A stretch of 64,000 nt of DNA from Lachnospiraceae bacterium (GCA_029219245.1 JAQXTA010000043.1:1-64000), one strand, 5' to 3'; positions 52,844 to 61,463 are shown, counted from the first letter of the stretch. Notes: generated by a model not told the origin, from the sequence alone. Translations and numbers: made by a program.

Positions 52844-54679
52844 TTATTCATATACCGCATACCGCATGTTGCAAAAGGTTTCTTCATAATCATATTCTTC
52901 CAGGAATTGTAGAAGCAACGCAACTTTTTCATCGGCATCATAAGCTTCTTCATCAACACCGAACCATTCGTAGGCTTCCGCATCCTCTCCCCGATATGCC
53001 GCAATCGCGGAAGCTACGATGACAACCGGGCGACTCGTCTCCATCTTCTTTTCCACTTCTGCCATATCCTCTTCAAACTGCACCATCCGGTAAGAATCCA
53101 AATCCGGCCAGGACGTGGAAATGGCAGTTGGCATATCCAGAAAATACGAAAGTCCCGGAATCTCCCCATATAAAATAACTTCCCGACCGGCAAACTGTCT
53201 TTCTTTGGCATAAGCTGCCAAATCTGCAAGAAGCTCTGCATTCTCTCTGTTCGTATGAATTCCTTCTGCTTTCGGGATTCCCTCTGCCAGCGTATCCCGC
53301 TTTTCACCCCAGACACCATCCAGGAAAACGAACTGCGTATGGAAACCGATACTCTGTATCAAAACCATAATACCAAACATCGCAAGCAGAATTTTCCAAG
53401 GTACATGTATCTCTTTTCCCCGGGTTTTCGCAAACCAACGGCAACATATCCACAAAGTAAACGGTGCTGCTAAGAACAGATTGTTAATCATCGGATACAG
53501 CGCATTGTTGCTGCCAAGCGGTGTCACAAACATCTGTAATAAGACAAGCAGTGCCAGCACTTTTTCTTCTCCGCACTTGCCTCTTCTGTCAAGAAGCACC
53601 CAGACCGCGCATGCAACTGTCACAAGCAGAAACAATACCGCCCACAAATAAATACTGCCATAGTTATAGTAGCGGAAATCAAACATGCCGCGCCCCCAGT
53701 AAAAACGAATCAGCACTGTAAAAACCAAAATACAGACAAGCCGATAAAGCCACTCAATTGCGGAAAGCTTTTTTACTGTAAGTTTTTTAAGGAATAGCTT
53801 TTTTGCCAGATAAACCAGATACAGAAAGGCTACGCACACCCCGGCAAACGCAAGCCAGTACAAGCCTGTAAAGTAATCACCGAGCATCCCTGTCACCATG
53901 GAAGTCGGTTTATAGTCTGTCGCCTTATCCGTCATGGCAAACATCGTCTTCACCATCTTAGGATAGGCTTCCATACCATATTTGCCACATATCGTAAGAA
54001 ACGGCACTCCAAAGCCTGCCAGATATCCCACAAGACAAAGAAGCGTATCTTTTATAACAGTACCCACTTTTGCCTTCTGCAACCATGCACCATACCACAG
54101 TGCCAGAATAAAGACCGCCTGTACGACATTCGGCATACGTACTGCCACATTTGCCCCCAGACAGATACCGGCAAAGACAAAATACCTTGTCTTTTGCGCT
54201 GCTGCTTCCGAAGCATCCCATCCCATGCAAATACCGCGGTATAAAAACCAAATTCCCACGCTCATCAGCGCATAGGTTAAATAATTATACAGAATCGTTG
54301 TGGGGCACCAGCACATGCCGATAGCAAGAATTTCCCCAAGGAAAGCAATCCATGCCTGCATTTTCTTTCGCAATGCAAAATATGAAAAAAGTGCCGTCAA
54401 GGATACCACTAATCCGGTATAAAAATACATTCCTATTAACATATCTCCTTGTGGAAGCTGCATAAACAGATAGCCTACTGCATTTGCCAGATAGGTTGCC
54501 ACCATCCAGGTGCCATCTGCCGTCGGAAAATACTGAAAATTTCCAAGGCTATAGGAAGTGTCTACCACATCCAGTCCCTGGTTTATCTTCATCAACGGAT
54601 AAAGTGCCAGAGCAATCACAAACAAACCATTCTCTATGTAATTTCGATATTTTTCATACAGGTATGCCAGTTGTTTCAT
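52844..54679 (-). CDS. polytopic membrane protein, GT-C-like, unknown specificity
   Basis: This 611-residue protein has about eleven hydrophobic segments and a soluble C-terminal part (about 455-611) rich in acidic residues. The first outer loop has GLDVVDTSYSLGNFQYF, with an aspartate pair as in GT-C enzymes. I recognise no named family. It is coupled to the acyltransferase-3 gene by an ATGA overlap (54676-54679). A sugar transferase acting outside the membrane is the likely role, inferred from topology and context. Confidence 0.6.
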   Translation of the reverse strand: MKQLAYLYEKYRNYIENGLFVIALALYPLMKINQGLDVVDTSYSLGNFQYFPTADGTWMVATYLANAVGYLFMQLPQGDMLIGMYFYTGLVVSLTALFSYFALRKKMQAWIAFLGEILAIGMCWCPTTILYNYLTYALMSVGIWFLYRGICMGWDASEAAAQKTRYFVFAGICLGANVAVRMPNVVQAVFILALWYGAWLQKAKVGTVIKDTLLCLVGYLAGFGVPFLTICGKYGMEAYPKMVKTMFAMTDKATDYKPTSMVTGMLGDYFTGLYWLAFAGVCVAFLYLVYLAKKLFLKKLTVKKLSAIEWLYRLVCILVFTVLIRFYWGRGMFDFRYYNYGSIYLWAVLFLLVTVACAVWVLLDRRGKCGEEKVLALLVLLQMFVTPLGSNNALYPMINNLFLAAPFTLWICCRWFAKTRGKEIHVPWKILLAMFGIMVLIQSIGFHTQFVFLDGVWGEKRDTLAEGIPKAEGIHTNRENAELLADLAAYAKERQFAGREVILYGEIPGLSYFLDMPTAISTSWPDLDSYRMVQFEEDMAEVEKKMETSRPVVIVASAIAAYRGEDAEAYEWFGVDEEAYDADEKVALLLQFLEEYDYEETFCNMRYAVYE

Positions 54680-55737
54680 TTCCGTACTGTTCTCCCTATC
54701 CTGATCCGTTTAAACAAATATGCCCTGACAAAGTCCACTATCGTTCCTATCGCATAGACTGCAAGCACACAGATAATCATGTGCGGGATAAAAAGAAATG
54801 AATTTTTTACTCCGTCTGTCTGCAGCCATTTTACCCATTCATAACGTACTAAAATATGCTCATGCAAAAGGTACACACCAAAGGTATACGGTGAAAGATG
54901 CCGAATCACTTCTGCTGCCTTTCCTTCTTTTATCCGTATATTTTTAAAAACCATAAACAACCCCACTGCTCCAAGCAGACAGAACAAATGATTATAGGTA
55001 TAAGGCATATCTGCATAATAGGAAAAGGCATTTACTTTCCCCGCAAGCAGGCTTGACATAAACCACAAAGCAAAAATGCCCAGACACATTCCGATATAAA
55101 GGAATACGCTGTTTTTCTTTTTCTCCAGCCATGCACAGCCATACAAACGAAGATAGGCTGCTACCAGAAACAGACATAAGAACCAGCCGAAATCATAACC
55201 GTAACGGTCCGTAACCAAAGATACCGGGAACACTGTTTTCCCGGCCGAAAAGAAAAGCAGTAAAACAACAATCACCTTCTGTAAGGTTTTCTGCTCCAGC
55301 TTTTTTACTCCTGCTGCCAGAACCGGCGCAAACAGATACATGAAAAGATAGGCTGTTGCAAACCAGTAATGTTCCGTTTCCACCGGCAGGAAAAAGCCAA
55401 TCCAGTCATAGATATCCAAATTTTTTGTCGAAATCATTCCCACCATAAGCATGGCTACCGGAATCAGAACAGAATAAAAAAGAATCTGCGCAAGCAGGGA
55501 CACAATACGTCCCGTCCTCCATTCAGATTCCACCAGAAAATATCCGCTTAACAAAACATAGCAATCGACCGCTACGATACAAAAGGCTTCCAGAAACCAC
55601 GCAGTAAGATTAACCATACTCTGGCTCTCTTCATAGGGCACAGCAACATTACCCTTCACCAGATAATGAAGTGTTACAATCATAAGCATTGCCACAATAC
55701 GCAGCAGTTCAAAATTTGCCTGTCGTTTGGAAGCCAT
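54676..55737 (-). CDS. acyltransferase-3 family membrane O-acetyltransferase
   Basis: This 353-residue protein has about ten hydrophobic segments and acyltransferase-3 (OafA/WecH-like) features: NFELLRIVAMLMIVTLHY near the start with the conserved arginine and histidine, and PYTFGVYLLHEH near the C-terminus. These enzymes use acetyl-CoA to acetylate sugars across the membrane. It is a third acylation route in the window next to the two MBOAT systems. It lies 19 bases downstream of the GtrA-like gene and overlaps the next gene by four bases. Confidence 0.9.
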   Translation of the reverse strand: MASKRQANFELLRIVAMLMIVTLHYLVKGNVAVPYEESQSMVNLTAWFLEAFCIVAVDCYVLLSGYFLVESEWRTGRIVSLLAQILFYSVLIPVAMLMVGMISTKNLDIYDWIGFFLPVETEHYWFATAYLFMYLFAPVLAAGVKKLEQKTLQKVIVVLLLFFSAGKTVFPVSLVTDRYGYDFGWFLCLFLVAAYLRLYGCAWLEKKKNSVFLYIGMCLGIFALWFMSSLLAGKVNAFSYYADMPYTYNHLFCLLGAVGLFMVFKNIRIKEGKAAEVIRHLSPYTFGVYLLHEHILVRYEWVKWLQTDGVKNSFLFIPHMIICVLAVYAIGTIVDFVRAYLFKRIRIGRTVRK

Positions 55738-55756
55738 ATTTTCCCCCTTATTTTGC

Positions 55757-56185
55757 TTATTTTTTTTCTTTAAAAATCCACAGCTTGCTTAAGAAGTAAT
55801 TCGTTACAATCACAATGGTCTGTCCCACCAGTTTCGCGATATAGGAATTGATTCCAGCCAAATCTACCATAAGATACATCAGCAGAAGTTCTAACAGCTC
55901 TGTTGCAATCCGGGCACTGATAAAAGAAGTAAATTCCTTGAATACACCGGAAACATTTGCATTCTTGCTCTTAAAAACAAAGGTACGGTTCGTCCAGTAA
56001 GCAAAAACGACTGTCAACACCCACGAAAAAGCGGTTGCCAGCATATAATTCATATGCAGCAGGGATTCAAAAAAGAAATACAAAACATAATTTAAAACAA
56101 ATGCCAGAAAACCGAAAATCAGATAGTTGATTCCCTCTTCGTGCTGCTTATACAGGTCCCATCCGTAACGAAATAATTTCTTCAT
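55757..56185 (-). CDS. GtrA-family membrane protein (undecaprenyl-phosphate sugar flippase)
   Basis: This 142-residue protein has four hydrophobic segments (about 20-40, 48-65, 88-108, 114-134), with INYLIFGFLAFVLNYVLY and the WTNRTFVFKSK motif typical of the GtrA family. GtrA proteins are thought to flip undecaprenyl-phosphate-linked sugars for GtrB/GT-C systems. A GtrB-like enzyme (48328-49263) and several GT-C-like proteins lie downstream in the same run of genes. It follows the second ABC flippase gene by 20 bases. The tail is KEKK, lysine-rich and cytosolic. Confidence 0.9.
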   Translation of the reverse strand: MKKLFRYGWDLYKQHEEGINYLIFGFLAFVLNYVLYFFFESLLHMNYMLATAFSWVLTVVFAYWTNRTFVFKSKNANVSGVFKEFTSFISARIATELLELLLMYLMVDLAGINSYIAKLVGQTIVIVTNYFLSKLWIFKEKK

Positions 56186-56205
56186 GTGTTATTTTTCCTT
56201 TCCTT

Positions 56206-57957
56206 CTACCTTTCTCTTGCTGCCTTTCCATTCTCAATCCGATAAACCATATCGCATTTTTCGATTGTCTGTAACCGGTGTGCAATGATAATCAGGGTTT
56301 TCTTACCATGTAGTCTGTTGATGGACTCCATAATGGCAGCCTCCGTATCATTATCCAGTGCAGAGGTTGCTTCATCCAACACCAGAACCTCCGGATCTTC
56401 AAACAACGCTCTGGCAATACCAATACGCTGCCTCTGACCCCCTGAGAGGCGGATACCTCTTTCCCCGATACTCGTATCAAGTCCATCCGGAAGACCTCTT
56501 ACAAATTCATCAAGCTGCGCCTCCTTCAGTGCCTGCCATACCTTTGCATCATCAATGTCCTCATCCGCATAACCAAATGCCACATTTCTACGGATGGTGG
56601 AATCAATCATAAAAATAGTCTGCGGAATGTAACCGATGTTTTTCAGCCACTCTTTATAATGCTCCCGCACTTCCACGCCATCAGCCAGAATTTCTCCGCT
56701 TTGCAGCCTTAAAAGTCCAAGCAGTATATTCACTATCGTTGTCTTGCCGGAACCGGAAGTACCCACAATACCCACACTCTTTCCGATAGGGATTTCCATA
56801 TCGGCATCATCCAAAATTAGTACATCGGTATTCGGGTATTTATAAGTAATATGCTTCAGTTCAATTTTATCTTTAATCTCCAGTTTCTGCACATCAATTT
56901 TCTGCCGGTAGGTTTCCGCATCATAATCAATGTTCTCATCCCGGATTTCATCCTGTAAATTATCACTGACTCCCATAAAGAAGGGTTCAAAATAGGAAAT
57001 TGATGTCAGATAATTGTTGATACGGTTGGCACAGGGAATCAACCGCATGGCTACCAGCGCAAGCAGTGTAATCTGCGGCATGATATCTGCCACACGCACC
57101 CCATTTAAAAGCTGCAGCATCATATACAGAATCATACCTGCAATCGCAACGGTTTCAATTAAAAGCCGCGGTGTTGCATTAAACAGGTTATATCTTTGAA
57201 CCGCATTGACATAGCCTTCCCCGCACTTGGCATATTCGTTGATAAAATAATTTTCCTTACAGGCAATCTTTATCTCCTTGATACCCATAACGGACTGGTC
57301 AATCCATTTATACAGTCCACTGTAATATTCCTGATTATCCTCGCCTGCCTTTTTCATAATCGGTTTCAGAATACACTTGATGACAAGCAATACAACAATC
57401 AAAAGCAACGTTACCGTAATGCTCATCCAGACATCCGAAACCAGACTGACTGCTGCCAGACAGACAAACACAATACATTCACTGGTAAGCTGCAGCAATG
57501 CTAAAATCAGACCATACATGTTGTTGACGTCGGAAGTGATGCTTCTTTGAATGACCGCCGTATCCGCATTCAGATAATATTCATACGGACGTTCCATAAA
57601 ATTAATCATCATCCTTCTGGATGTCGCAAACTGGTTCGTATAAACAAAACGGAGCTGTATTTTCTGCTGAAAAAATAAAAATATATTTTTAACCGCAAAG
57701 ATAAGGACAAGTGCCGACATAACCAAAATCATAAGATCCCTTGTATTATCAATGCTAAAAATCCGGCAGATAACCTGAAGATAAACATGTTTTTCCACTG
57801 CATTTTCTTCCAAAACCACGTTCATAACCGGCAAAATCATGGAAACCCCTAACGTTTCCAAAACCGCACCAATCAACATGATAAAAATAAGTAAAACCAT
57901 CTTCTGTTTCTGTTTTCGGTCCAGCAGGACCATTAATTTTTTCAATATTTTTTTCAT
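56206..57957 (-). CDS. ABC exporter half-transporter, PglK/MsbA-like flippase (copy 2)
   Basis: This 583-residue protein has a membrane domain (about 20-330) and an ATPase domain with Walker A GTSGSGKTT (399-407), LSGGQ (504-508), and VLVLDEATSALD. It would flip lipid-linked oligosaccharides as a homodimer. It is a clear full-length paralogue of the protein at 10522-12312 (both have VLETLGVSM near residue 40 and the PYE(E/Y)YL coupling-helix region). It is the first gene behind a promoter at 57996-58024. Because of the Pgl-like genes on the same strand, a PglK role for the bacillosamine-type glycan is likely. Confidence 0.9.
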   Translation of the reverse strand: MKKILKKLMVLLDRKQKQKMVLLIFIMLIGAVLETLGVSMILPVMNVVLEENAVEKHVYLQVICRIFSIDNTRDLMILVMSALVLIFAVKNIFLFFQQKIQLRFVYTNQFATSRRMMINFMERPYEYYLNADTAVIQRSITSDVNNMYGLILALLQLTSECIVFVCLAAVSLVSDVWMSITVTLLLIVVLLVIKCILKPIMKKAGEDNQEYYSGLYKWIDQSVMGIKEIKIACKENYFINEYAKCGEGYVNAVQRYNLFNATPRLLIETVAIAGMILYMMLQLLNGVRVADIMPQITLLALVAMRLIPCANRINNYLTSISYFEPFFMGVSDNLQDEIRDENIDYDAETYRQKIDVQKLEIKDKIELKHITYKYPNTDVLILDDADMEIPIGKSVGIVGTSGSGKTTIVNILLGLLRLQSGEILADGVEVREHYKEWLKNIGYIPQTIFMIDSTIRRNVAFGYADEDIDDAKVWQALKEAQLDEFVRGLPDGLDTSIGERGIRLSGGQRQRIGIARALFEDPEVLVLDEATSALDNDTEAAIMESINRLHGKKTLIIIAHRLQTIEKCDMVYRIENGKAARER

Positions 57958-57995
57958 TCTGCACTCTAATCCTTATTTTTTCAAAACATCTTTGT

Positions 57996-58024
57996 ATTTT
58001 ACCATAGGTATGTGTAGAAATCAA
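57996..58024 (-). promoter_or_regulatory. sigma-A promoter upstream of ABC flippase copy 2
   Basis: On the minus strand TTGATT (58024-58019) and TAAAAT (58001-57996) are spaced 17 bases apart, 38 bases before the ATG at 57957. The -35 box overlaps the stop region of the upstream gene. It is the best candidate for the start of the long minus-strand transcript running towards 46 kb. Confidence 0.6.
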
Positions 58025-59109
58025 ATCTGCTCATTCTGCCTGTGAAGTTCCGGTGCTTCATATCTGTCCAGAAAATCTTCTCCCAGGAATAAAATTTCTT
58101 CTGCAAACTGAATGCCGTTTGGCACCGTCAGAACCGATATCACTTTTTTAAAGCGAAGCCCCGGAATATAATTCAGGATTTCCATCGGGAACTTCCCATT
58201 TAATACAATGTGCTCCGGGAACTCCTTCTCATAATCCAGCACATCTCTCGGATGGGGTTTCATCAGAATCTGTGCCTTTCTGCCCTCCACTTCGCCGTAC
58301 TCTTTGATAATATCTGAAAAAATCTGTTTCCGTACGGTCAAATCACAAAGGGGCTCGGTCAGTACAAGAATTTTGTCCTCAGCACCGCAGTTCAGTTTCT
58401 TTTGCAGTTCATCCATATTTTCAATAAACAAGTGAATCAGAATATCCTTGTCCTTCTCCGATAAATGTTCCACTAACTGTGCACGCGGCTGTTCAATATA
58501 TTTTTCGCAAGGATACGGAACGACACTCTTGTCATTTATTTCCATATCCAGGCAATACTTTCCATATCCGTTCTGGATAAAGATCAAATTCCGCGCCGAC
58601 ATCCATGCTTTCAGTGCAAAATGTCCTTTGTTATCATATCTTGCCGTATCGTAATACTGAATACAGTTTAATCCATCTTCTACCGCATGATAATAAATTT
58701 TCTTATAGCTTAGATAGTAACCAATCGGATCCGAATCACAGAACACATAAATATCCTTATATTCCTTAAAATCCACCGGAACATAAGGCTCCTGCAATTT
58801 TCCTAACAGCTTCGTATATCGGATGCGGGCAAGCATATTTAATACAATATTTCCCCTGTCCTTGTGATACTTTAAAAGCTGTGGAAAGGAAACATCTTCC
58901 TTCTCGTCAAACATATAAACGGCCTCAAATAGTCCGCATTTCTCTGCCCGGTCCTTCAAATTTCCGAAGTCATTGGACATGGTGCTTAAAACAAGAGTTG
59001 CCTGCCCCTGCTTCTCCTTCGGTAAATATAATTCTTTCAGGCATGCCACATAGACATGATAGTATGTGTGGCATACATAAATTCTTTCTTTCTTTTGATT
59101 GTTACCCAT
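58021..59109 (-). CDS. GT52/polysialyltransferase-like enzyme, candidate nonulosonate transferase
   Basis: This 362-residue protein shows the two motifs shared by bacterial sialyltransferases of families GT38, GT52 and GT80: an acidic-acidic-Gly motif (E144-D145-G146 in HAVEDGLN) and an HP motif (H286-P287 in KPHPRD), followed by a Ser/Thr segment VISVLT. Such enzymes use CMP-activated nine-carbon sugars. pseI and pseF lie within 4 kb, so transfer of pseudaminic acid is a good hypothesis. I chose the ATG at 59109, behind AGGAAG, because the promoter at 59143-59171 would start transcription near 59136, downstream of the other ATG at 59139. Confidence 0.75.
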   Translation of the reverse strand: MGNNQKKERIYVCHTYYHVYVACLKELYLPKEKQGQATLVLSTMSNDFGNLKDRAEKCGLFEAVYMFDEKEDVSFPQLLKYHKDRGNIVLNMLARIRYTKLLGKLQEPYVPVDFKEYKDIYVFCDSDPIGYYLSYKKIYYHAVEDGLNCIQYYDTARYDNKGHFALKAWMSARNLIFIQNGYGKYCLDMEINDKSVVPYPCEKYIEQPRAQLVEHLSEKDKDILIHLFIENMDELQKKLNCGAEDKILVLTEPLCDLTVRKQIFSDIIKEYGEVEGRKAQILMKPHPRDVLDYEKEFPEHIVLNGKFPMEILNYIPGLRFKKVISVLTVPNGIQFAEEILFLGEDFLDRYEAPELHRQNEQI

Positions 59110-59142
59110 GTATCTTACTTCCTGTTTATCTATTTTCATTTT

Positions 59143-59171
59143 ATTTTACCACTCCGCCGCCAATGGAACAA
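59143..59171 (-). promoter_or_regulatory. sigma-A promoter for the sialyltransferase-like gene
   Basis: On the minus strand TTGTTC (59171-59166) and TAAAAT (59148-59143) are spaced 17 bases apart. Transcription from it would begin near 59136, which fits translation from the ATG at 59109 with a short leader. It is divergent from the promoter at 59227-59255. Confidence 0.5.
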
Positions 59172-59226
59172 CCGAAAATCCCATTTCCGGGATATGGACA
59201 TTTTCAAAACAAGCCTGAACTGTAAC

Positions 59227-59255
59227 TTGTAACAAACCGAAAAATAGGGTAATAT
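59227..59255 (+). promoter_or_regulatory. sigma-A promoter for the decarboxylase/ATP-grasp pair
   Basis: TTGTAA (59227-59232) and TAATAT (59250-59255) are spaced 17 bases apart, 37 bases before the ATG at 59293, which has AAAAGG upstream. This two-gene plus-strand unit therefore has its own promoter within a mostly minus-strand cluster. Confidence 0.6.
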
Positions 59256-59292
59256 TTCTTTAGAAGAATAAAAAAGGAAAAGGTGCAGACAT

Positions 59293-60498
59293 ATGGAAGC
59301 ATTACAAACGCCTTATTTTGTGATAGATGAAGCAATTCTGCAACGGTATTATGACATGCTTGCGGATTCTTTGAAACAGAACTGGAACAACTATCTGATT
59401 GGATATTCCTTTAAAACCAATTCTCTGCCATGGCTTGTTTCCTTTGTGAAAAAAAATGGTGCCTACGCAGAAGTCGTTTCCGAAGATGAATATTCTCTTG
59501 CCAGATATTTAGGTTATGAAAACAGTGAGATTATTTATAACGGACCATATAAAGGAGAACATTCCTTCCGCGATGTGCTTTTAGCCGGAGGCTATGTCAA
59601 TCTGGATTCACGCATGGAGCTGTCATGGCTTCGCAAACTGGCAGAAGAATATCCAAAGCGTAATTTTGAAGTCGGTATTCGTGCTAATTTTAATCTGGAA
59701 AAGATGTGTCCCGGTGAAACGACTATGGGAGAAGTCAGTGGTCGTTTTGGTTTTTGCTATGAAACGGGTAAATTGGAAGAAGCACTGAAAACTCTGTCTG
59801 AAATTCCAAACGTATCCGTTACCGGGCTGCATTTACATTCCAGCAGCAAGTCACGCAGTGTAGCAATTTTCCGCTCCATTGCCAGAATGGCGTGTCAGTT
59901 AAAGGAGGAATTTCACTTAAAGCTTTCCTATGTGGATTTGGGCGGCGGTTACTGCGGCGGTATGGAAGGAAGACCGGAATATCCTGATTATTTTCCGGTC
60001 GTGGCAGAAGAATTGTCAAAAAGTTTTACCCCTTCTGAAACGAAGTTAATTGTGGAACCGGGTATTTCCCTGATTTCCAAATGTACTACCTTTGTTACTT
60101 CTATTTTTGATACAAGAGATATCAAGGGTACCCGTTATGTGATGACCGATGGCAGCCGTTTTAACATTGATGCCACCATGATTAAATCCTCTCATCTTTT
60201 TCATGTAATAAAAAATGAATCCTACGAAGGCAGCCGTCCGCTTTTGAAAGAGCAGATTATCAGTGGCTTTACCTGCATGGAATGCGACAGACTTTTTACC
60301 TATACCGACAGTCCCGAGCTTATACCGGGTGATAAAATTATATATGAAAACGTCGGCGGCTACACGATGAGTTTAAATCCGCTTTTTATCCAGTATTTCC
60401 CAGCTGTTTATATTCGCAGGGATGGGAAGCTGATACAGGTACGCCGTAAATGGACTCCTGCCGACTATGTGCAGGGTTCGGAAAGGGAATTCTTATGA
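59293..60498 (+). CDS. PLP-dependent fold-III decarboxylase (ornithine/DAP/lysine decarboxylase-like)
   Basis: This 401-residue protein has the alanine-racemase-type barrel and C-terminal beta domain of the Orn/DAP/Lys decarboxylase group. Lys41 in GYSFKTN is the PLP lysine; GLHLHSSS (178-185), DLGGGY (215-220), EPG (255-257), and the active-site GFTCMECD (325-332, Cys328/Asp332) match. The GxTCxxxD pattern is nearest to ornithine-decarboxylase-type enzymes. It overlaps the ATP-grasp gene by four bases (ATGA), so both products must work together, perhaps making an amine that is then coupled to a carboxylate. The substrate is unknown; racemase or epimerase activity is an alternative. Confidence 0.85.
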   Translation: MEALQTPYFVIDEAILQRYYDMLADSLKQNWNNYLIGYSFKTNSLPWLVSFVKKNGAYAEVVSEDEYSLARYLGYENSEIIYNGPYKGEHSFRDVLLAGGYVNLDSRMELSWLRKLAEEYPKRNFEVGIRANFNLEKMCPGETTMGEVSGRFGFCYETGKLEEALKTLSEIPNVSVTGLHLHSSSKSRSVAIFRSIARMACQLKEEFHLKLSYVDLGGGYCGGMEGRPEYPDYFPVVAEELSKSFTPSETKLIVEPGISLISKCTTFVTSIFDTRDIKGTRYVMTDGSRFNIDATMIKSSHLFHVIKNESYEGSRPLLKEQIISGFTCMECDRLFTYTDSPELIPGDKIIYENVGGYTMSLNPLFIQYFPAVYIRRDGKLIQVRRKWTPADYVQGSEREFL

Positions 60499-61463
60499 AT
60501 CTGTTAATTTTAAGCTGTGGTACCCGCAACAAACTTGTTCGCTATTTCAAGGAAAAAGGCAACGGAGTGAAAAAAGTTGTCGGAACCGACTGCAGTGCTT
60601 ATGCACCTGCACTCTACGAAACCGACAAGTATTATCTGGTTCCACCAATGACCTCGCCGGATTATCTGGATGTTATTCTGGATATTTGCCGGAAAGAACG
60701 CATCCATGCCGTTTTACCTTTACAAGAAGACGAGCTGTATCTGATTGCTTCCCAGCAAAAACTTTTTACGGATGCCGGCATTATACCCATCATTTCCAAA
60801 ACAGATACCATTGAAACATGCCGTAATAAATACTCTTTTTACAGACATTTGAAAAACAGAAATCTGCCTATTTTAACAAGCTGTGGCAGTCTGGCTGAAT
60901 TTCATATGAGATATAAAAGGAAAGAAATGGATTTCCCGGTCTTTGTCAAACCGATTCGCGGATGTGGCAGTGTGGATATCCACAAAGTTGAAAACATGGA
61001 GTTATTGACTGCCTTATACAAATACAGTGAAAGTGACTTATTGATTCAGGACTATGCCGAGGGGGAAGAATTCGGTGCTGATATCTATGTGGATATGCTA
61101 TCTCATGAGCCTGTTTCTATTTTCGTAAAGAAAAAACTGCGGATGCGGGCGGGCGAAACCGAAAAGTCCATTTCCTTCAAGGACGATGCCCTGTTTGCCT
61201 TAATTCGTCAGGTTGTCACCAGCTTTGATTTATCCGGACCGGTAGATATGGATATTTTCCGCATTGACGGACGCTACTATATTTCCGAAATCAATCCACG
61301 CTTTGGCGGCGGTTATCCGCATGCTTACAGCTGTGGTGTCAATTTTCCGAAAATGATTGCCAATAATATTTCCGGCAAAGAAAATGCAGATACCATCGGA
61401 CAATACGAGGAAGGCATCTGCATGTTAAAATATACGGATTTAATGACTATGAAATTAGAATAG
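60495..61463 (+). CDS. ATP-grasp ligase coupled to decarboxylase (copy 2)
   Basis: This 322-residue ATP-grasp protein is a close paralogue of the one at 39247-40230: both start N(I/L)LILS(A/C)GTR, share SIFVKKK, RMRAGET, and ISE(V/I)NPRFGGGYPHAY. It has FVKPIRGCGSVDI for ATP binding. It would make an amide bond between a carboxylate and an amine. The ATG at 60495 overlaps the stop of the decarboxylase gene, a tight coupling that suggests the decarboxylation product or its precursor is a substrate. It converges on pseI, with a nine-base overlap at the 3' ends. Confidence 0.88.
   Translation: MNLLILSCGTRNKLVRYFKEKGNGVKKVVGTDCSAYAPALYETDKYYLVPPMTSPDYLDVILDICRKERIHAVLPLQEDELYLIASQQKLFTDAGIIPIISKTDTIETCRNKYSFYRHLKNRNLPILTSCGSLAEFHMRYKRKEMDFPVFVKPIRGCGSVDIHKVENMELLTALYKYSESDLLIQDYAEGEEFGADIYVDMLSHEPVSIFVKKKLRMRAGETEKSISFKDDALFALIRQVVTSFDLSGPVDMDIFRIDGRYYISEINPRFGGGYPHAYSCGVNFPKMIANNISGKENADTIGQYEEGICMLKYTDLMTMKLE

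Noticed and set aside
61455..61463. Nine-base overlap of convergent stops of pseI and the ATP-grasp gene.
   Set aside because: Short stop-codon overlaps are common in compact genomes; not notable beyond tight packing.
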